From: Diphasiastrum complanatum
Lineage: Eukaryota; Streptophyta; Lycopodiopsida; Lycopodiales; Lycopodiaceae
NCBI GenBank assembly: GCA_029204225.1
Contig: CM055092.1
Coordinates: forward strand, 65,130,797-65,194,796
Direction: 5' to 3'
DNA: 64,000 nt
Of this stretch, positions 23,893 through 45,429 are shown one piece after another (position 1 is the stretch's first letter; each line of letters starts with the position of its first letter). The notes beneath the pieces were generated by a model. The model was given only the letters and a program-made list of their open reading frames with translations, had not been told where the DNA came from and searched no databases. Made by a program: the position numbers and the translations under genes.

Positions 23893-25802
23893 GAATAGGT
23901 ATCTCTTTCTCCCCCCCTCCTCCCCTTTGTCTCTAGCTTCTCTCTCTCTCAGACTTCCAAATAATTATTACATTATTAGTAATATTGACTATAAATTTTG
24001 TCTATAGAAATTTCTTGTGCTCTTGATCAACATTGAGAACAATCGTGTAACTAATTCATATTGAATTTGCATAGTGAAGGTGAGAACGCTCGTCTAACTA
24101 ATTCATATTGAATTTGCATACTGAAGGTAGTTCACTATAAGATTTGAATATTTGTGTTCATCTTTGTGTATCCTCTAATGCATTAGGAATACTAGATTAA
24201 CTGATTTTTCAGATCGCAAGCTCATTCAAATTTCCTATATTTTTTATCACACCTCTTTTATTAGTGAGTCGATGAAAATGCGGAGGAAGACCCAATTTCT
24301 ATGTTAGACAAAGTAGACCTTGAGATTGGCACTTGTCCAAAAGATAGATTGTTCACATTATTGGCATGTGGCTTATAGCTTCCCATACAAGCTTGTATGT
24401 CTCTTTTGAGAATATATAGATGTAGCATGACGCCTACACTTGTCATAGGCTTAAGGCGGCCTGTTATGAACAAGTTGGCATTTGCATATTCTATATATGT
24501 ATACATTTATATACTAATACATAGAAGCATTTATACAAACTCATCTTTAACCTTAGGATAAAGATTTGCATCATTTATATTCGACTTGCCTTGTTGGTTG
24601 AAATCAAGTTCATTCTGAAGTAGTCTTTCTTCAACTATCTTTACAAAACTACAAATCTATGTACATCTTGATCTAGCTAGAAGATTATGTATTTATTAGC
24701 ATTTTCAAAGAAGAATTCGATTAAAATAAGAGCTTAAAGTACTTAAATAAGTCATGGGTCTATAATTACATAAAGGAAGATTCTAATTTTTTTGTGAGTG
24801 CATCTAATGTTTGCAAGTTAGATTGCCATTCTCAACGTGAAAAAAGACATGATCATAAATCACATTCATTGCAGAATAATGTTACATAAGTTCAAATACT
24901 ATGAAAGCCTTTGTCAATACAAGTAAGTGCCTTGTGATGCTATTTATTTAGCTATCATTAGCCAATAGCCCTTGTAACTCAGTACTTTAGCATTTAAAAA
25001 AGAGAAATTTATTGCATCATTCTTTCACATCACTTGTGTAGAACTAGCATTCTTACATCTAGAATATCCAAGAGGTTGAAGTTTGCAAATCTGTAATTAA
25101 AAAAAAAAACACAATTAGTACAAAAAAATTATGTGATTACATTATGATGAATTTTGGATGCATTTTTTTCTTGTAGTGTGCAATATATTATGCGTCTTTA
25201 CATTTGGCTATCTCTTATATTGTCTAGTATGATTGTGTTGCACTATTTTAAACCACAAGAGAGCTTCATATAAAAAGTAAAACCTAAACCATGTATAGGT
25301 ATTCTAACACTTGGAAGTTTTAATTCGAGATTGAGAAAAAATGAAAATTTTCCTCTCTAAAGCACAAACTATAGTAAGAAACATGATTATCTAAAACTAG
25401 AATTCGAGGCAATATGGCTTTAATACAATAAGTTTAATAATTGAATAGGAAAATTGGATGTTCTCACCAGTAATATTTTGTTTCACCTTTGATGCTTAAA
25501 GGATGTTATCAACCAGCTAGTCTGAGATTTATATCCTTCAATCCAGCTTGTTTCAAGTGTGTAAAATGGCCTTTGACTCCCGCCAAAAACTACAAGGGAA
25601 AACCGAATTGAAGGTCACCTAGGTAGTTGTTCAAATTGCAAGACACAAGAAACATACTTGAACTTAATAGTTGATTTAAAGTTGTACATGTAAAGAATAA
25701 ATTGAAGCATGAAAAATCATACACTTATACATAATTTGATGATTGAGCAATAATTGTTAGCTGTGTTTTTTGTATGAACCCTTCTCCATTAAAACCACAA
25801 TC

Positions 25803-33259
<7,457 letters not shown>

Positions 33260-34860
33260 CTGATAGTCGTTGGAAGATGTTAAGGACTTTAGGACATAAG
33301 CACAAAAGATCAGTGGACACAATCTATGACTTCATGTACTGTTGAGTTATAGACTTTCTAGGATTCTATACCATCTAGCATAGATTTCTATGTCTATTCT
33401 TTGTATGCGTCTCTCTGCATCAGCTATTGTCTTTTTGGTATCTTGTCCTCCAACTCAAAAGGCTTACTGAATTTGAAGGAGATTATTGTTTTAGCATTGG
33501 ACACACAATGCTAATCAGGAAATTGTGTGGAAAATAGCTAACTATCAGTATATTACTTTCTTAGTTTGCTTACAAATAAGAGCATGCTTAGCATGTATAT
33601 ACCAGACATAAAGTGGATGATAGGAGCTGAAAAAATATGTCAAATCTTGCCCTGCTCGCACGTGAATAAGACTTCCTCTAGGATGCTTTGGCACCCTGTT
33701 AGCAGAGCCCATGGATCAGTCTAGTGCATATGTTCAGCTACCATCCAAGGGCATATATAAAATATGAAGTACGATGCATAATTATCCCGTTCATGATTAA
33801 AAACTGGCCGTAGCTCACTACGCGCGTCGACCAGAATGCTCATGTGAAGGAGAATGCTGAAATTAATTTCATAAACTAAAGATGCAACAGCGCAGAATTC
33901 CTACAGGACTTTTGGAAGACAAGATAAGAAGTGGTACCATTTTGTCACATCATACACCTTCCCATCAATTACCAGCCAACAATGCTGTGATAAAGTGTGT
34001 CTCGGCTTATGAGCTTTCACAGCTCAAATGACTCATGCGTGCATGCTGAGCTCTAAGCACTGTCGAATTATATTGTCATTAGAATTCAAGTTGGAGTTGG
34101 ACGCAATCTAATAAGCAATGACTAGATTGTACTGCTAAACAACATGCCATTCTTTGTACCACGAAAAGGGATGCGCTGATAAGGATTATTCATTATAGCT
34201 AAACTCATTAAGAATATTGGTATGTAGAGAGACTTACTAGAGCTCCAAAACACCGATAGAGATCAACCGTTAAGAGTTGGATTCTCCAATCAAGTTAATT
34301 TCCTGGAGGCTATCATGAGTGCAACGCATATCAATAGATCCACGAAAGAAAGCCTTGCGTTAATCTCCAACGCGACAATAACCTTCTTATGTACAACCAC
34401 CCCGACGATAGTTTTCATGACAAAAAAAGCATCAAACTGCGTTTCGTGTGGACAGTCTGTGTCCTTAGCCCGAGAATACCATTTGTCAGACGAAAATGGA
34501 AGACAATATTTTTACATTAACGATTCGCCGCCTGATCCCAAGAAACAAATCAGCAGAGAACAGACAAGAGAACAGCAACAGTTCATCCTATGGCGAGGAG
34601 CATGAGAGCTCGAAGACGGGCGAAGAGAGACCGAACAGAAATTGTTCGACCGTCTACATCTATGAAGACGTGTGTGCAGTGTCAATTTTTTGAGAAAAAA
34701 GAAAAATATTGATTGCACTATCAATCATTAAGAGTTATTGATTGCTTAATCCAAAGATCTATCAAGTTCTAGGTGTTAGATCTTGATCTAGATGCTTTAC
34801 ACTATGATTAAAGCAAGAGCAATGGATCAAATGATCAAAAACATGGATGGGCAGCCTCAC
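33260..34860. other. Duplicated 5' flank of desaturase copy C, no gene called
   Basis: Intron or upstream sequence of copy C, shared with 8,575-10,340. I looked for a cytochrome b5 exon and saw none. One 96-codon frame at 34,315-34,605 has no recognisable domain, and the paralogous copy interrupts it. Confidence 0.5.
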
Positions 34861-35082
34861 ATGTGTGGAGGACAGTACCAGTACGGCTTGTTTACAGAGA
34901 GTAAAGTACATTAACTTACAAATGCATTTCATTCATCAAAACTCAAGACACATGTGAAAATTACAGCAAAACTAGAATTTGCCAATGTCACATCATCTTG
35001 TTATTGATTTGGTTGATCCATTTCTAGATCAAGTACATCCACGAGCTGTGAAGTTGAACCTCCTTGGATTGCACCTTCTCCC

Positions 35083-36870
35083 TCACAAACTGATGAGCAT
35101 CTCAATATGCTTTGTTCTAGCATGGAAGATCGGATTGGTAGCAATTTGTTGAGAAGCTTGATTATCACAATAGATGCAAGGGATCTCCTCGGCCTTTAGC
35201 ACTTGAAGCTCCACCAAAAGTCTTCTTAGCCATAGGATGTCTTTGGTAGTTGAAGTCAATGCCTTGTACTCGGCTTCACAAGAGAAAAGAGAAATTGTAT
35301 CTTGCTTTTTGGAAAGCCAAGATATCACTCCTCCACAAAGAAAAGTGACAAATGCACTTATGGATATTCTATCCATCTTGTCTCCTGCAAAATCTGAATC
35401 CGAAAATGCCCTCAAGTACAAGTTAGATCCTTGATAGAGAATGCCAAAAAATCTAGTAAAGAGACATATCTAAGCACTCTCTTGGCACTTTTCCAATGAT
35501 GCATCAAAGGACCTTGCATATATTGACTTAACTTGCTTACATTATAGCTCAAATCTGGTCTTGTGATTGTCAAATAGATTAAGGAGCCTATTAGCTTCCT
35601 AAAGAGTGTGACGTCCTCAAAGGATGCTTCATCACAATCATTAGTAACTTTACAAGCTTGCTCCATAGGGGTGTCAATCCCATTACAATCTTTCATGCCA
35701 AACCTTTCAAGAATGGAAGTAGCATACTTTGATTGACTTATAAAAGTAAAATCACTACCTCTAGTAACCTCTATTCCAAGTATGAACTTAAGAAGTCCTA
35801 GATCTACCATCTTGAATTCAGTAGACAAGGAAACTTTAACATTTCTTATGCCTTCGCCATCATTCCCTATCAATATGATATCATCAACATAAAGTACTAA
35901 AATGATGATCTTTCCATCATTACATTTGATGTACAAAGAAGGCTCATAAGAGCTAATCACAAAGCCAAGAGAGTAGAGAAAATCATGCAACCTAGAGTAC
36001 CAAGCTCTAGGTGCTTGCTTCAAGCCATGTAGGCTCTTTCTTAAGTGGAAAACCGTGTCCTCCTCACCATCCTTGATGAAGCCCTCGGGTTGCAACATGT
36101 ATGTTTCCTCCTCCAAGTAGCCATTCAAGAAAGCACTTGTCACATCCATTTCATAGAGATTCCACTTGAATAAGGTAGCAATACAAATGATCAATCCAAT
36201 GGTTACAAGTTTTGCTACAGGAGCAAATGTTTCTTCATAATCTATGCCTTTAGTTTGAAGAAAGCCCTTAGCAACCAATCTAGCTTTGTATTTACTTATA
36301 GATCCATCTTGATTGTACTGTAATCTATAGATCCACTTACATGCAAGTGGCTTCTGCCCATATGGAAGGTGTACAAGATTCCAAGTTTGATTATCTATCA
36401 AAGCATCAAACTCTACTTGCATTGCATCTCTCCAAACTTGTGATCTACTTGCATCTTCATAACATGATGGCTCTTCAAGCATTGTGGTTAGAAAAGAGTA
36501 AGAGGTAGAAGGAGACGTGTCTTCCCTTTGGTTCTCTTTCTCAAAGTATGTGAGCCTTGAAGGCTCAGCCTTGCTCCTTGTGGATCTTCTCGGCTCCTTT
36601 GGCACTTGATTTTGATCTTCCAAAAGATCATTTTCAAGAGGCTCCTCCTCGGGTGTTACAAGAGCTTCATCAGCTAAGAGATTAGATGCATTTGGAGACA
36701 ACTTGTAACTTTGAGATTCATCAAACAAGACATCCTTGCTAGATTTTACTTTCTTTGAAATAGGATCAAATATCTTATATCCTTTGCTATTTTCACTATA
36801 GCCTACAAATATTCCGTTGAAGGAAGTTGCATCTTCTTTCCTTCTTGTTTCCAAAGGAAAGTGGACATGA
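35083..36870 (-). pseudogene. Ty1/copia integrase C-terminus, RT and RNase H fragment, copy 2
   Basis: The best preserved of the three. A 480-codon frame (36,854-35,412) gives KGYKIFDPISKKVK, the linker, KWIYRLQYN, KARLVAKGFLQTKGIDYEE, FAPVAKL, NGYLEEETYMLQPEG, YVDD and ITRPDLSYNVSKLSQYM. It then changes frame, and RNase H follows at 35,421-35,083 (DSDFAGDKMDRIS, ISLFSCEAEYKAL) and ends early at HIEM. It keeps the GFLQTKGID segment that copies 1 and 3 lack, so it is closest to the ancestor. Gag, protease and the integrase core are absent, with the same left cut as in copy 1. Confidence 0.9.
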
Positions 36871-37270
36871 CATATACATTAGAGGAGTTCTCAATATCAA
36901 AAAGACCTTTGTAAAGATACTTTTATTTTTTTTCTTTAGTTTCGACCGTCACCAGGCCCAATCAAAATGCACAGATTTGAAATATACATAACATAGTTCA
37001 AATTAACTGAGAAATAAAAATGCAATATAGAAAACTTTGAAAGTTGTGTCCGGGCAGCATGGACGTATCTCATTGGTTTCTTCTTCCTTCCCGACATGTG
37101 CTAATGTGCCCGACGTCAATAGCTCAAGTTAAATTTACTTGACTATGCTGGTTAGTATAATGAAATTTTCTAACTATACTAGTTACAGTTATAGAAATAC
37201 AGTATATACAGTTACATAAATATGGTATACGCAGTAACTGCGACTATGTTGGCATTCACATTAGATTAAA

Positions 37271-38613
37271 TGTGATACGAAAAATTGAAATTAAGTATCA
37301 TATCAGAGAGATTTTTGGCACCAAAGCTTTGAAAATAGAAATGGCAAGGAGACCCAGATCTACAATTGAGTCTCTGATTTTTTACAATGAGAAAGATGAA
37401 GTTGATAACTGGAAGCCAACAAAATATACGGAGAATTCATAGCTATTGCTACATCCATCATCAAAGGGCAATTTTAGACAAAAGAAAAGAGCAAAAATGA
37501 CTTACAAATCTTATTGGAAAGCAGAAATTTTGGAGTTTAAGACTACCCCGGGAGGTCAATCGATATCAGAATTCTTAGTACAACATGTATATATGCATTC
37601 AAAAATCAAAGTACATGCTATCAATCCTCGTGATCATCAAAAATGTAATTGTAAGTATATCAAAACATATGCACTCTACAGTAATCATAGTTGATTTTCT
37701 TTATTGATGCTCATCAGATTATGATTTAAATGCTTCAACATTGTTTTTTTCTTTCAAATTTATATCCATCATGCATAAGTGAATGGGAGCCCGCACAATC
37801 ACTTGCAGGAATATTAGACGTAATTCACTCTGATGTTGGAAAGCTGCAATACAGAGGAAAAAGTCCAAAGGAACTTGTAGATTGTGGTATCTATTTTTAT
37901 GAATCTTTATATACGCCACAAACAAATGGAGGTTTTGTCAAGCTCGAAGCAATTACATTGCCTAGTTTTCGAAGTGATGAGTGGCCTACTCCTGACAGTA
38001 TTGTTTCTGAATTCTTGAGATGCAAACTACTCATTGATATTAAAAATGCTATGAAGATAAGCACAGGCTCAAAAATTGTTCACCTAAGTTGGTTTATCTC
38101 ATTAAATATATTTGTTTATTTTTTCTCAAGTGCTAGTGTTTGTAGGACACCAGCTTTATTTGTTTGCAAGGATTTATCAGATGAGACTTTGTCAGATCTC
38201 ATGGATCAAGGCTGGGATAATAAAACAAATAATGACATAGAATGCAGGATTAAAAAGTCCTCAATGATCTCTCGTTATCATATCGAAAAGCAAATGCTTA
38301 GTCTCACATTTAGCTACCAGAGATACAAGAAAATTGAAGGTACATGGCTACCACTGGATCAAGACTTTGAACTAAATGGTCACACAAACCGAATGGAGAT
38401 AAGCATTATCTACAATGAAGAGTATTGACTATGGTTGAGGTGGAAGAGCATTGGAATCTTGATTTTATGAGAACAAAGCTCATGCTATTACAAACCAATC
38501 TACCAACATATTTCAGATTTATCATCAACGGAAGACTCGTAATTGAAAATGTCATCATTTACAATTGCACATTCACTAATATTTGTCATGTCACTGATGC
38601 GAAAAAGACATGA
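37271..38613 (+). pseudogene. Unrecognised gene fragment, copy 2
   Basis: The first exon-like stretch reads in one frame through KIEIKYHIREIFG, ARRPRSTIESLIFYNEKDEV and DNWKPTKYTENS to a TAG near 37,440, then MTYKSYWKAEILEFKT. The second frame, 37,730-38,428, parallels copy 1. A one-base loss (TATTGAC for TATTTGAC) ends it at 38,428, and the remainder reads on in another frame to 38,613. It is the only copy with the uninterrupted FYNEKDEV segment. Function unknown. Confidence 0.5.
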
Positions 38614-38860
38614 GCTGATAATGTGCTGCAAAGATCTACCTACAACAATCATCATTGTGGGAGAACAATAGTTTCAAATAAACTTTACTAAAAATCTGTG
38701 TATACACTCTTTCATTCAATAAATAAAAGCCCATGTTGGGCATGAGTACATGTATTTTGTGCTCCCAAATTCATAAAATGGAGCAACATTTGATATATCA
38801 ATGTATATTTATCTATGAATTCTATACATGTATTTTTGTTCTATGTTATCTATATTTGTT

Positions 38861-40034
38861 CTAATCATGATTTAGTATAACTACATCATCCTTTGCACCA
38901 TCATCAATAACGGGAGGCTGAAGCCTTGCCCTAGCCAGTATACTCAGGATGATTTCTTGTCTAAAACTGTACACCTGGCTTGATGTGTACTCAGAAAGTG
39001 TAAATTGCAAGATAGAACATTCATGTATTAGTAATGGCTAAAAACATCGACAAAGTAGAAAACTAATCATGATTCCAAAAATAAGAATAAACATAATTTA
39101 TTACCTTAATTTATTACCTTAGAAATATCAACATCTTCCTAAAGGTTGAACCACTCAAAAAATAACTTGGCATTGTATAATGTGTACCACCCACAGCTGA
39201 ATGAATCATTTTGCTGGGGTGATTGCAAAAAAATTCAGCACACAAGAAATCAATTATGAAACAGAATGAATCAAAATGAAACAAGTACATTAGAATACTG
39301 ATTTCAAAATGCTATTAAGAAAGATAGAATTTACCTCCAAACTGACGATCTGCCATTCCACGGAATGGGGAACATCTGTAGGAATATATTTACTTAAATA
39401 AGGAAGGTGTATATCTACATCCTTATTTGCGTATTGCTCGCCGAATTCATCTTGACACAAAAACCTTTAATACTATTATTTACAGATCTCTTAATAGAGA
39501 TCAGGTTTAAACTCCAGTGGTCACTGCAAAATAAAATTGAAATTTCTTTAGGTGCAATTCTGAGAACTATTTCCATTGACAATGCCAATGTTAAAGCATA
39601 AAACAACAAGAAGCATTTAATATATCTTCATTAAGTAATTACTTACTTATGAAAAATTTTCTTACCTTTACAGATTGTATTCAAGGAATGCTTGTGTACA
39701 GTTCGCAGCCTAAATCTTTTGTTCATTAGGAGACAGACAAGTCTATCAAAATTGAAGGTTGCTATTTTCTTGCATATCATGCTAAGAATAAGAGCACTTA
39801 AGTCAAGAGAGTATCTGGGGTACTCAGGATTGAGTTAAAGTCATTTTTTATCTTGATGGATCTCCTAAGAGATTTTGGTGGAATGAATTTTTGTACTTTA
39901 GTTTTTGAAAAATTATAAGTGCATTGGTACCAAAAAGCATTCATGACAGATCTACAAGTAATGGCGGATAATCTTGGACTATAATTGTTCGAATTCTTAA
40001 CTTTTGAGCATTGATTTCCAATGTAAAATGACAT
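38861..40034 (-). pseudogene. ULP2-like SUMO protease fragment, copy 2
   Basis: Exons on minus: 40,034-39,798 (SPRLSAITCRSVMNAFWYQC); about 39,790-39,675 (KKIATFNFDRLVCLL); the His exon near 39,520 (DHWSLNLISI), then shifted to YANKDVDIHLPYLSKYIPTD and QIVSLE; a Cys exon with PQQNDSFSCGWY and the same TAG after FEWFNL as the other copies; and the last exon, to a TAG at 38,861 three codons later than in copies 1 and 3. Its Cys-exon acceptor is CAA, where copies 1 and 3 have CAG. Confidence 0.75.
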
Positions 40035-40580
40035 TTCTCCCAGTTATTCATGTAAATTGAGGTTACATGAAAGTGACGTTACTAGATTGGAGAGAATCAG
40101 ACCCATTAGGAAAATTTATCGCTTAGTGTACTTCTAAAGGTCGATATAGTTCTTCAATGCAGAGATAGATGATTGGAGAAGTGTTCCATATCTAAGTACT
40201 TATTTGATATTGAAATCAGACTAAGGATTAATTTTTAGGTAAATGTGAAAGTTAAACGATTGATTTGTTAGCTTTTGAACTTGACCTTCATGATTGGTTG
40301 ACTGCTCAACTGCTCATCCAATGTATCATATGAATTTAGTTTATATGATGACATTTAGATATATTAAAGATTTTACCCATTTGGAGGACTTATCGCTCAA
40401 TGTGCCTTTGGAATTTGACAGAGTACTCAGAATTAGAAATAAACAGATGAGGAATCTCTGGGTGCTTGGTTAGGTTGGTTGGTTAGATTGAGGATAATTA
40501 TTCATGAGAAAGAGTTAAAAGCATACAAATTGGATCTTCCCTAGTTACTCGTTCTGAGGACAAAACTGGTTTAAGGGGGG

Positions 40581-41079
40581 TACGTCCATGTCCAGTATGT
40601 GGAATTTGGAATAACTCCTGACATGGATAGCAAGTCACTCTAGTGTACATGGTTACTAGTTGTGCCTCATTATTCCGGGCTTGGCTAGTATAGTAATTAA
40701 TAATCATATGAGGTCCCAGACCGATATTTGGACTATGGAGCACTTGCATGGTGTTTGATTGTTATAATGCAAGAATAGGAGGTCAATTACTATTCTAGGT
40801 TGCATGGGGATTCTAAGAGGAATACTCTCCTCATGGGAGAGAATATATACTAGTGGAAACTCGCCCATCTACCTATTGGATTTTCTGATCCTTATAGCCA
40901 GGAGCCCCTCCTCTCTTGCATTCATTCACCATGGCATGGGGGTGAAGTGGTTAGTTGGTTGGGTGGTTTTGCTCCACATGTGTCCTTTTGGTTGCATGCA
41001 ATAGGACCTAGTCGGATCTTCACTAGACAATCCTTACAAGTTAAACTCATCAATTATGCAGTCTCAGACTTGTATTTCA
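40581..41079 (+). mobile_element. Gypsy-type LTR remnant, copy 2
   Basis: Homologous to 53,315-53,838, but its first bases (AAAGAATGT) are deleted after TTTAAGGGGGG. It ends at TTGTATTTCA, after which the two copies diverge. Confidence 0.6.
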
Positions 41080-41201
41080 GCATTGCTATTCATTTCAGCT
41101 GGGCGAGAAGCCTGTTGAGCTGCCAGCTGGCACATGTGTGGAGGATGATTCCAGTATGGCCTGTTTACAGAGAGTAAAGTACATTAACTTGCAAATGCAT
41201 T

Positions 41202-43920
41202 TCATTCATCAAAACTCAAGATACATGTGAAAATTACAACAAAACTAGAATTTGCCAGTGTCACGATTTGGTTGATCTCTTTATAGATCAAGTACATCCA
41301 CGAGCTGTGAAGTTGAACCTCCTTGGATTGCACCTTCTCCCTCACAAAGTGATGAGCTATCTCAATATGCTTTGTTCTAGCATGAAAGATCGAATCGGTA
41401 GAAATTTGTTGAGAAGCTTGATTATCACAATAGATGCAAGGGATCTCCTCGGCCTTTAGCACTTGAAGCTCCACCAAAAGTCTTCTTAGCCATAGGAGGT
41501 CTTTGGTAGTTGAAGTCAATGCCTTGTACTCGGCTTCACAAGAGAAAAGAGAAATTGTATCTTGCTTTTTGGAAAGCCAAGATATCACTCCTCCACAAAT
41601 AAAAGTGACAAATGCACTTATGGATCTTCTATCCATCTTGTCTCCTACAAAATCTGAATCCAAAAATGCCCTCAAGTACAAGTTAGATCCTTGATAGAGA
41701 ATGCCAAAAAATCTAGTAAAGAGACATGTCTAAGCACTCTCTTGGCACTTTTCCAATGATGCATCAAAGGACCTTGCATATATTGACTTAACTTGCTTAC
41801 ACTATAACTCTAATTTGGTCTTGTGATTGTCAAATAGATTAAGGAGCCTATTAGCTTCCTAAAGAGTGTGATGTCCTCAAAGGATGCTTCATCACAATCT
41901 TTAGTAACTTTACAAGCATGGTCCATAGGGGTGTCAATCCCATTACAATCTTTCATGCCAAACCTTTCAAGAATGGAAGTAGCATACTTTGATTGACTTA
42001 TAAAAGTAAAATCACTACCTCTAGTAACTTCTATTCCAAGTATGAACTTAAGAAGTCCTAGATCTACAATCTTGAATTCAGTAGACAAGGAAACTTTAAC
42101 ATTTCTTATGCCTTCACCATCATTTCCTATCAATATGATATCATCAACATAAAGTACTAAAATGACGATCTTTCCATCATTACATTTGATGTACAAAGAA
42201 GGTCTATAAGAGCTAATCACAAAGCCAAGAGAGTAGAGAAAATCATGCAACCTAGAGTACCAAGCTCTAGGTGCTTGCTTCAAGCCATATAGGCTCTTCC
42301 TTAAGTGGCAAACCTTGTCCTCCTCACCATCCTTGATGAAGTCCTCAGGTTGCAACATGTATATTTCCTCCTCCAAATAGCCATTCAAGAAAGCGCTTGA
42401 CACATCATTTGATAGAGATTCCACTTGAATAAGGTAGCAATACAAATGATCAATCTAATACTTGAATAAGGTAGCAAATCTTTCTTCATAATCTATGTCC
42501 CTTAGCAACCAATCTAGCTTTGTATTTACTTATAGGTCCATCTTGATTGTACTTTAATCTATAGATCCACTTATATGCAAGTGGCTTCTTCCCATATGGA
42601 AGGTGTAACTTGCTTACACTATAACTCTAATTTGGTCTTGTGATTGTCAAATAGATTAAGGAGCCTATCAGCTTCCTAAAGAGTGTGATGTCCTCAAAGG
42701 ATGCTTCATCACAATCTTTAGTAACTTTACAAGCATGCTCCATAGGGGTGTCAATCCCATTACAATCTTTCATGCCAAACCTTTCAAGAATGGAAGTAGC
42801 ATAATTTGATTGACTTATAAAAGTAAAATCACTACCTCTAGTAACTTCTATTCCAAGTATGAACTTAAGAAGTTCTAAATCTACCATCTTGAATTCAGTA
42901 GACAAGGAAACTTTAACATTTCTTATGCCTTCACCATCATTTCCTATCAATATGATATCATCAACATAAAGTACTAAAATGACGATCTTTCCATCATTAC
43001 ATTTGATGTACAAAGAAGGCTCATAAGAGCTAATCACAAAGCCAAGAGAGTAGAGAAAATCATGCAACCTAGAGTACCAAGCTCTAGGTGCTTGCTTCAA
43101 GCCATATAGGCTCTTCCTTAAGTGGCAAACCTTGTCCTCCTCACCATCCTTGATGAAGTCCTCAGGTTGCAACATGTATATTTCCTCCTCCAAATAGCCA
43201 TTCAAGAAAGCGCTTGACACATCCATTTGATAGAGATTCCACTTGAATAAGGTAGCAATACAAATGATCAATCTAATACTTGAATAAGGTAGCAAATGTT
43301 TCTTCATAATCTATGTCCCTTAGCAACCAATCTAGCTTTGTATTTACTTATAGGTCCATCTTGATTGTACTTTAATCTATAGATCCACTTATATGCAAGT
43401 GGCTTCTTCCCATATGGAAGGTGTACAAGATTCCAAGTTTGATTATCTATCAAAGCATCAAACTCTACTTGCATTGCATCTCTCCAAACTTGTGATCTAC
43501 TTGCATCTTCATAACATGATGGCTCTTCAAGAATTGTGGTTAGAAAAGAGTAAGAGATAGAAGGAGATGTGTCTTCCCTTTGCTTCTCTTTCTCAAAGTA
43601 TGTGAGCCTTGAAGGCTCGGCCTTGCTCCTTGGGGATCTTCTCGGCTCCTTTGGCACTTGATTTTGATCTTCCAAAAGATCATTTTCAAGAGGCTCCTCC
43701 TCGGGTGTTACAAGATCTTCATCACCTAAGAGATTAGATGCATTTGGAGACAACTTGTAACTTTGAGATTCATCAAATAAGACATCCTTGCTAGCTTTTA
43801 CTTTCTTTGAAATAGGATCAAATATCCTATATCCTTTGCTATTTTCACTGTAGCCTACAAATATTCCTTTGAAGGAAGTTGCATCTTCTTTTCTTCTTGT
43901 TTCCAAAGGAATGTGGACAT
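41202..43920 (-). pseudogene. Ty1/copia integrase C-terminus, RT and RNase H fragment, copy 3, with internal duplication
   Basis: 43,906-43,304 gives the integrase end, linker and first RT part. RT then appears twice (43,307-42,627 and 42,445-41,810), each with YVDD, because of an 817-bp tandem duplication. RNase H is at 41,681-41,202 (DSDFVGDKMDR, SCEAEYKAL, ARTKHIEIAHHFV). It shares the RT/RNase H frame change with copies 1 and 2, and the loss near KARLVAKG with copy 1. Confidence 0.9.
41790..43423. repeat. 817-bp tandem duplication within the RT region
   Basis: AACTTGCTTACACTATAAC starts at 41,790 and again at 42,607. The first unit ends at GGAAGGTGT, where the second continues into ACAAGATTCC. 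The units differ at few positions, so the event is fairly recent. Confidence 0.85.
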
Positions 43921-44227
43921 AACATATACATTAGAGGAGTTCTCAATATCAAAAAGACCCTTTGTAAAGATACTTTTATTTTTTTTCTTTAGTTTCGACC
44001 ATCACCAGGCAGCATGGACGTATCCCATTGGTTTTTTCTTCTTGCCCGACACGTGCTAATCTGCCCGACATCAATACCTCAAGTTAAATTTATTTGACTA
44101 TGCTGGTTAGCATAATGAAATTTTCTAACTATACTAGTTACAGTTACAGAAATACAATATATATAGTTACATAAAATATGGTATACGCAGTAACTGCGAC
44201 TATGTTGGCATTCACATTAGATTAAAT

Positions 44228-45429
44228 GTGATACGAAAAATTGAAATTAACTATCATATCAGAGAGATTTTTGGCGCCAAAGCTTTGAAAATAGCAATGG
44301 CAAGGAGACCCAGATCTACAATTGAGTCTATGACTTTTTACAATGAGATGAAGCTGATAACTAGAAGCCAACAAAATATACGAAGAATTCATGGGTATTG
44401 CTGCATCCATCATCAAAGGGCAATTTTCGACAAAAGAAAAGAGCAAAAATGACTTACAAATCTTATTGGAAAGCAAAAAATTTGGAGTTTAAGACTATCC
44501 CAGGAGGTCAATCGATATCAGAAGTCTTAGTACAACATGTATATATGCATTCAGAAATCAAAGTACATGCTATAAATGCTCATGATCATAAAAAATGTCA
44601 TTGTAAGTATATCAAAACATATGCACTCTATAGCAATCATAGGTGATTTTCTTTATTGATGCTCTTCAGATTATGATTTAAATGCCTCAACATTGTTTTT
44701 TTCTTTCAGATTTATATCCATCATGCATAAGTGAATGGGAGCCCACACAATCACTTGCAGGAATATTAGACGTAATTCACTCTGATGTTGGAAAGCTGCA
44801 ATAGAGGAAGAAGTCCAAAGGAACTTGCAGATTGTGGTATCTATTTTTATGAATCTTTATATACGCCACAAACAAATGGAGGTTTTGGCAAGCTCAAAGC
44901 AATTACATTGTCTAGTTTTCAAAGTGATGAGTGGCCTACTCCTGACAGTATTGTTTTTGAATTCTTGAGATGCAAACTACTCATTGATATTAGAAATGCT
45001 ATGAAGATAAGCAAAGGCTCAAAAATTGTTCACCTAAGTTGGTTTATCTCATTACATATATTTGTTGATTTTTTCTCGAGTGCTAGTGTTTGTAGGACAC
45101 CAACTTTATTTGTTTGCAAAGATTTACCAGATGAGATTTTGTCAGATCTCATGGATCAAGGCTGGGATAGTAAAACAAATAGTGACATAGAATGCAGGAT
45201 TAAAAAGTCCTCAATGATCTTTCGTTATCATATCGAAAAGCAAATGCTCAGTCTCACATTTAGCTACCAGAGATACGGGAAAATTGAAGGTACATGGCTA
45301 CCACTGGATCAAGACTTTGAACTAAATGGTCACACAAACCGAATGGAGATCAACATTATCTACAATGAGGAGTATTTGACTATGTTTGAGGTGGAAGAGC
45401 ATTGGAAGCTTGATTTTATGAGAACAGAG
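44228..45429 (+). pseudogene. Unrecognised gene fragment, copy 3, 5' part
   Basis: As copy 1. The first stretch includes MTYKSYWKAKN. The main frame is shifted by loss of two bases at GCAATAGAGG (near 44,800) and continues from 44,785 to the insertion (KTNSDIECRIKKSS, GKIEGTWLPLDQDF). The copia element enters after GAACAGAG. Confidence 0.5.

Noticed and set aside
34315-34605. 96-codon frame with a CVSCGQ motif
   Set aside because: No recognisable domain, and the paralogous copy at 10.3 kb breaks off after about 17 codons; no evidence of constraint.
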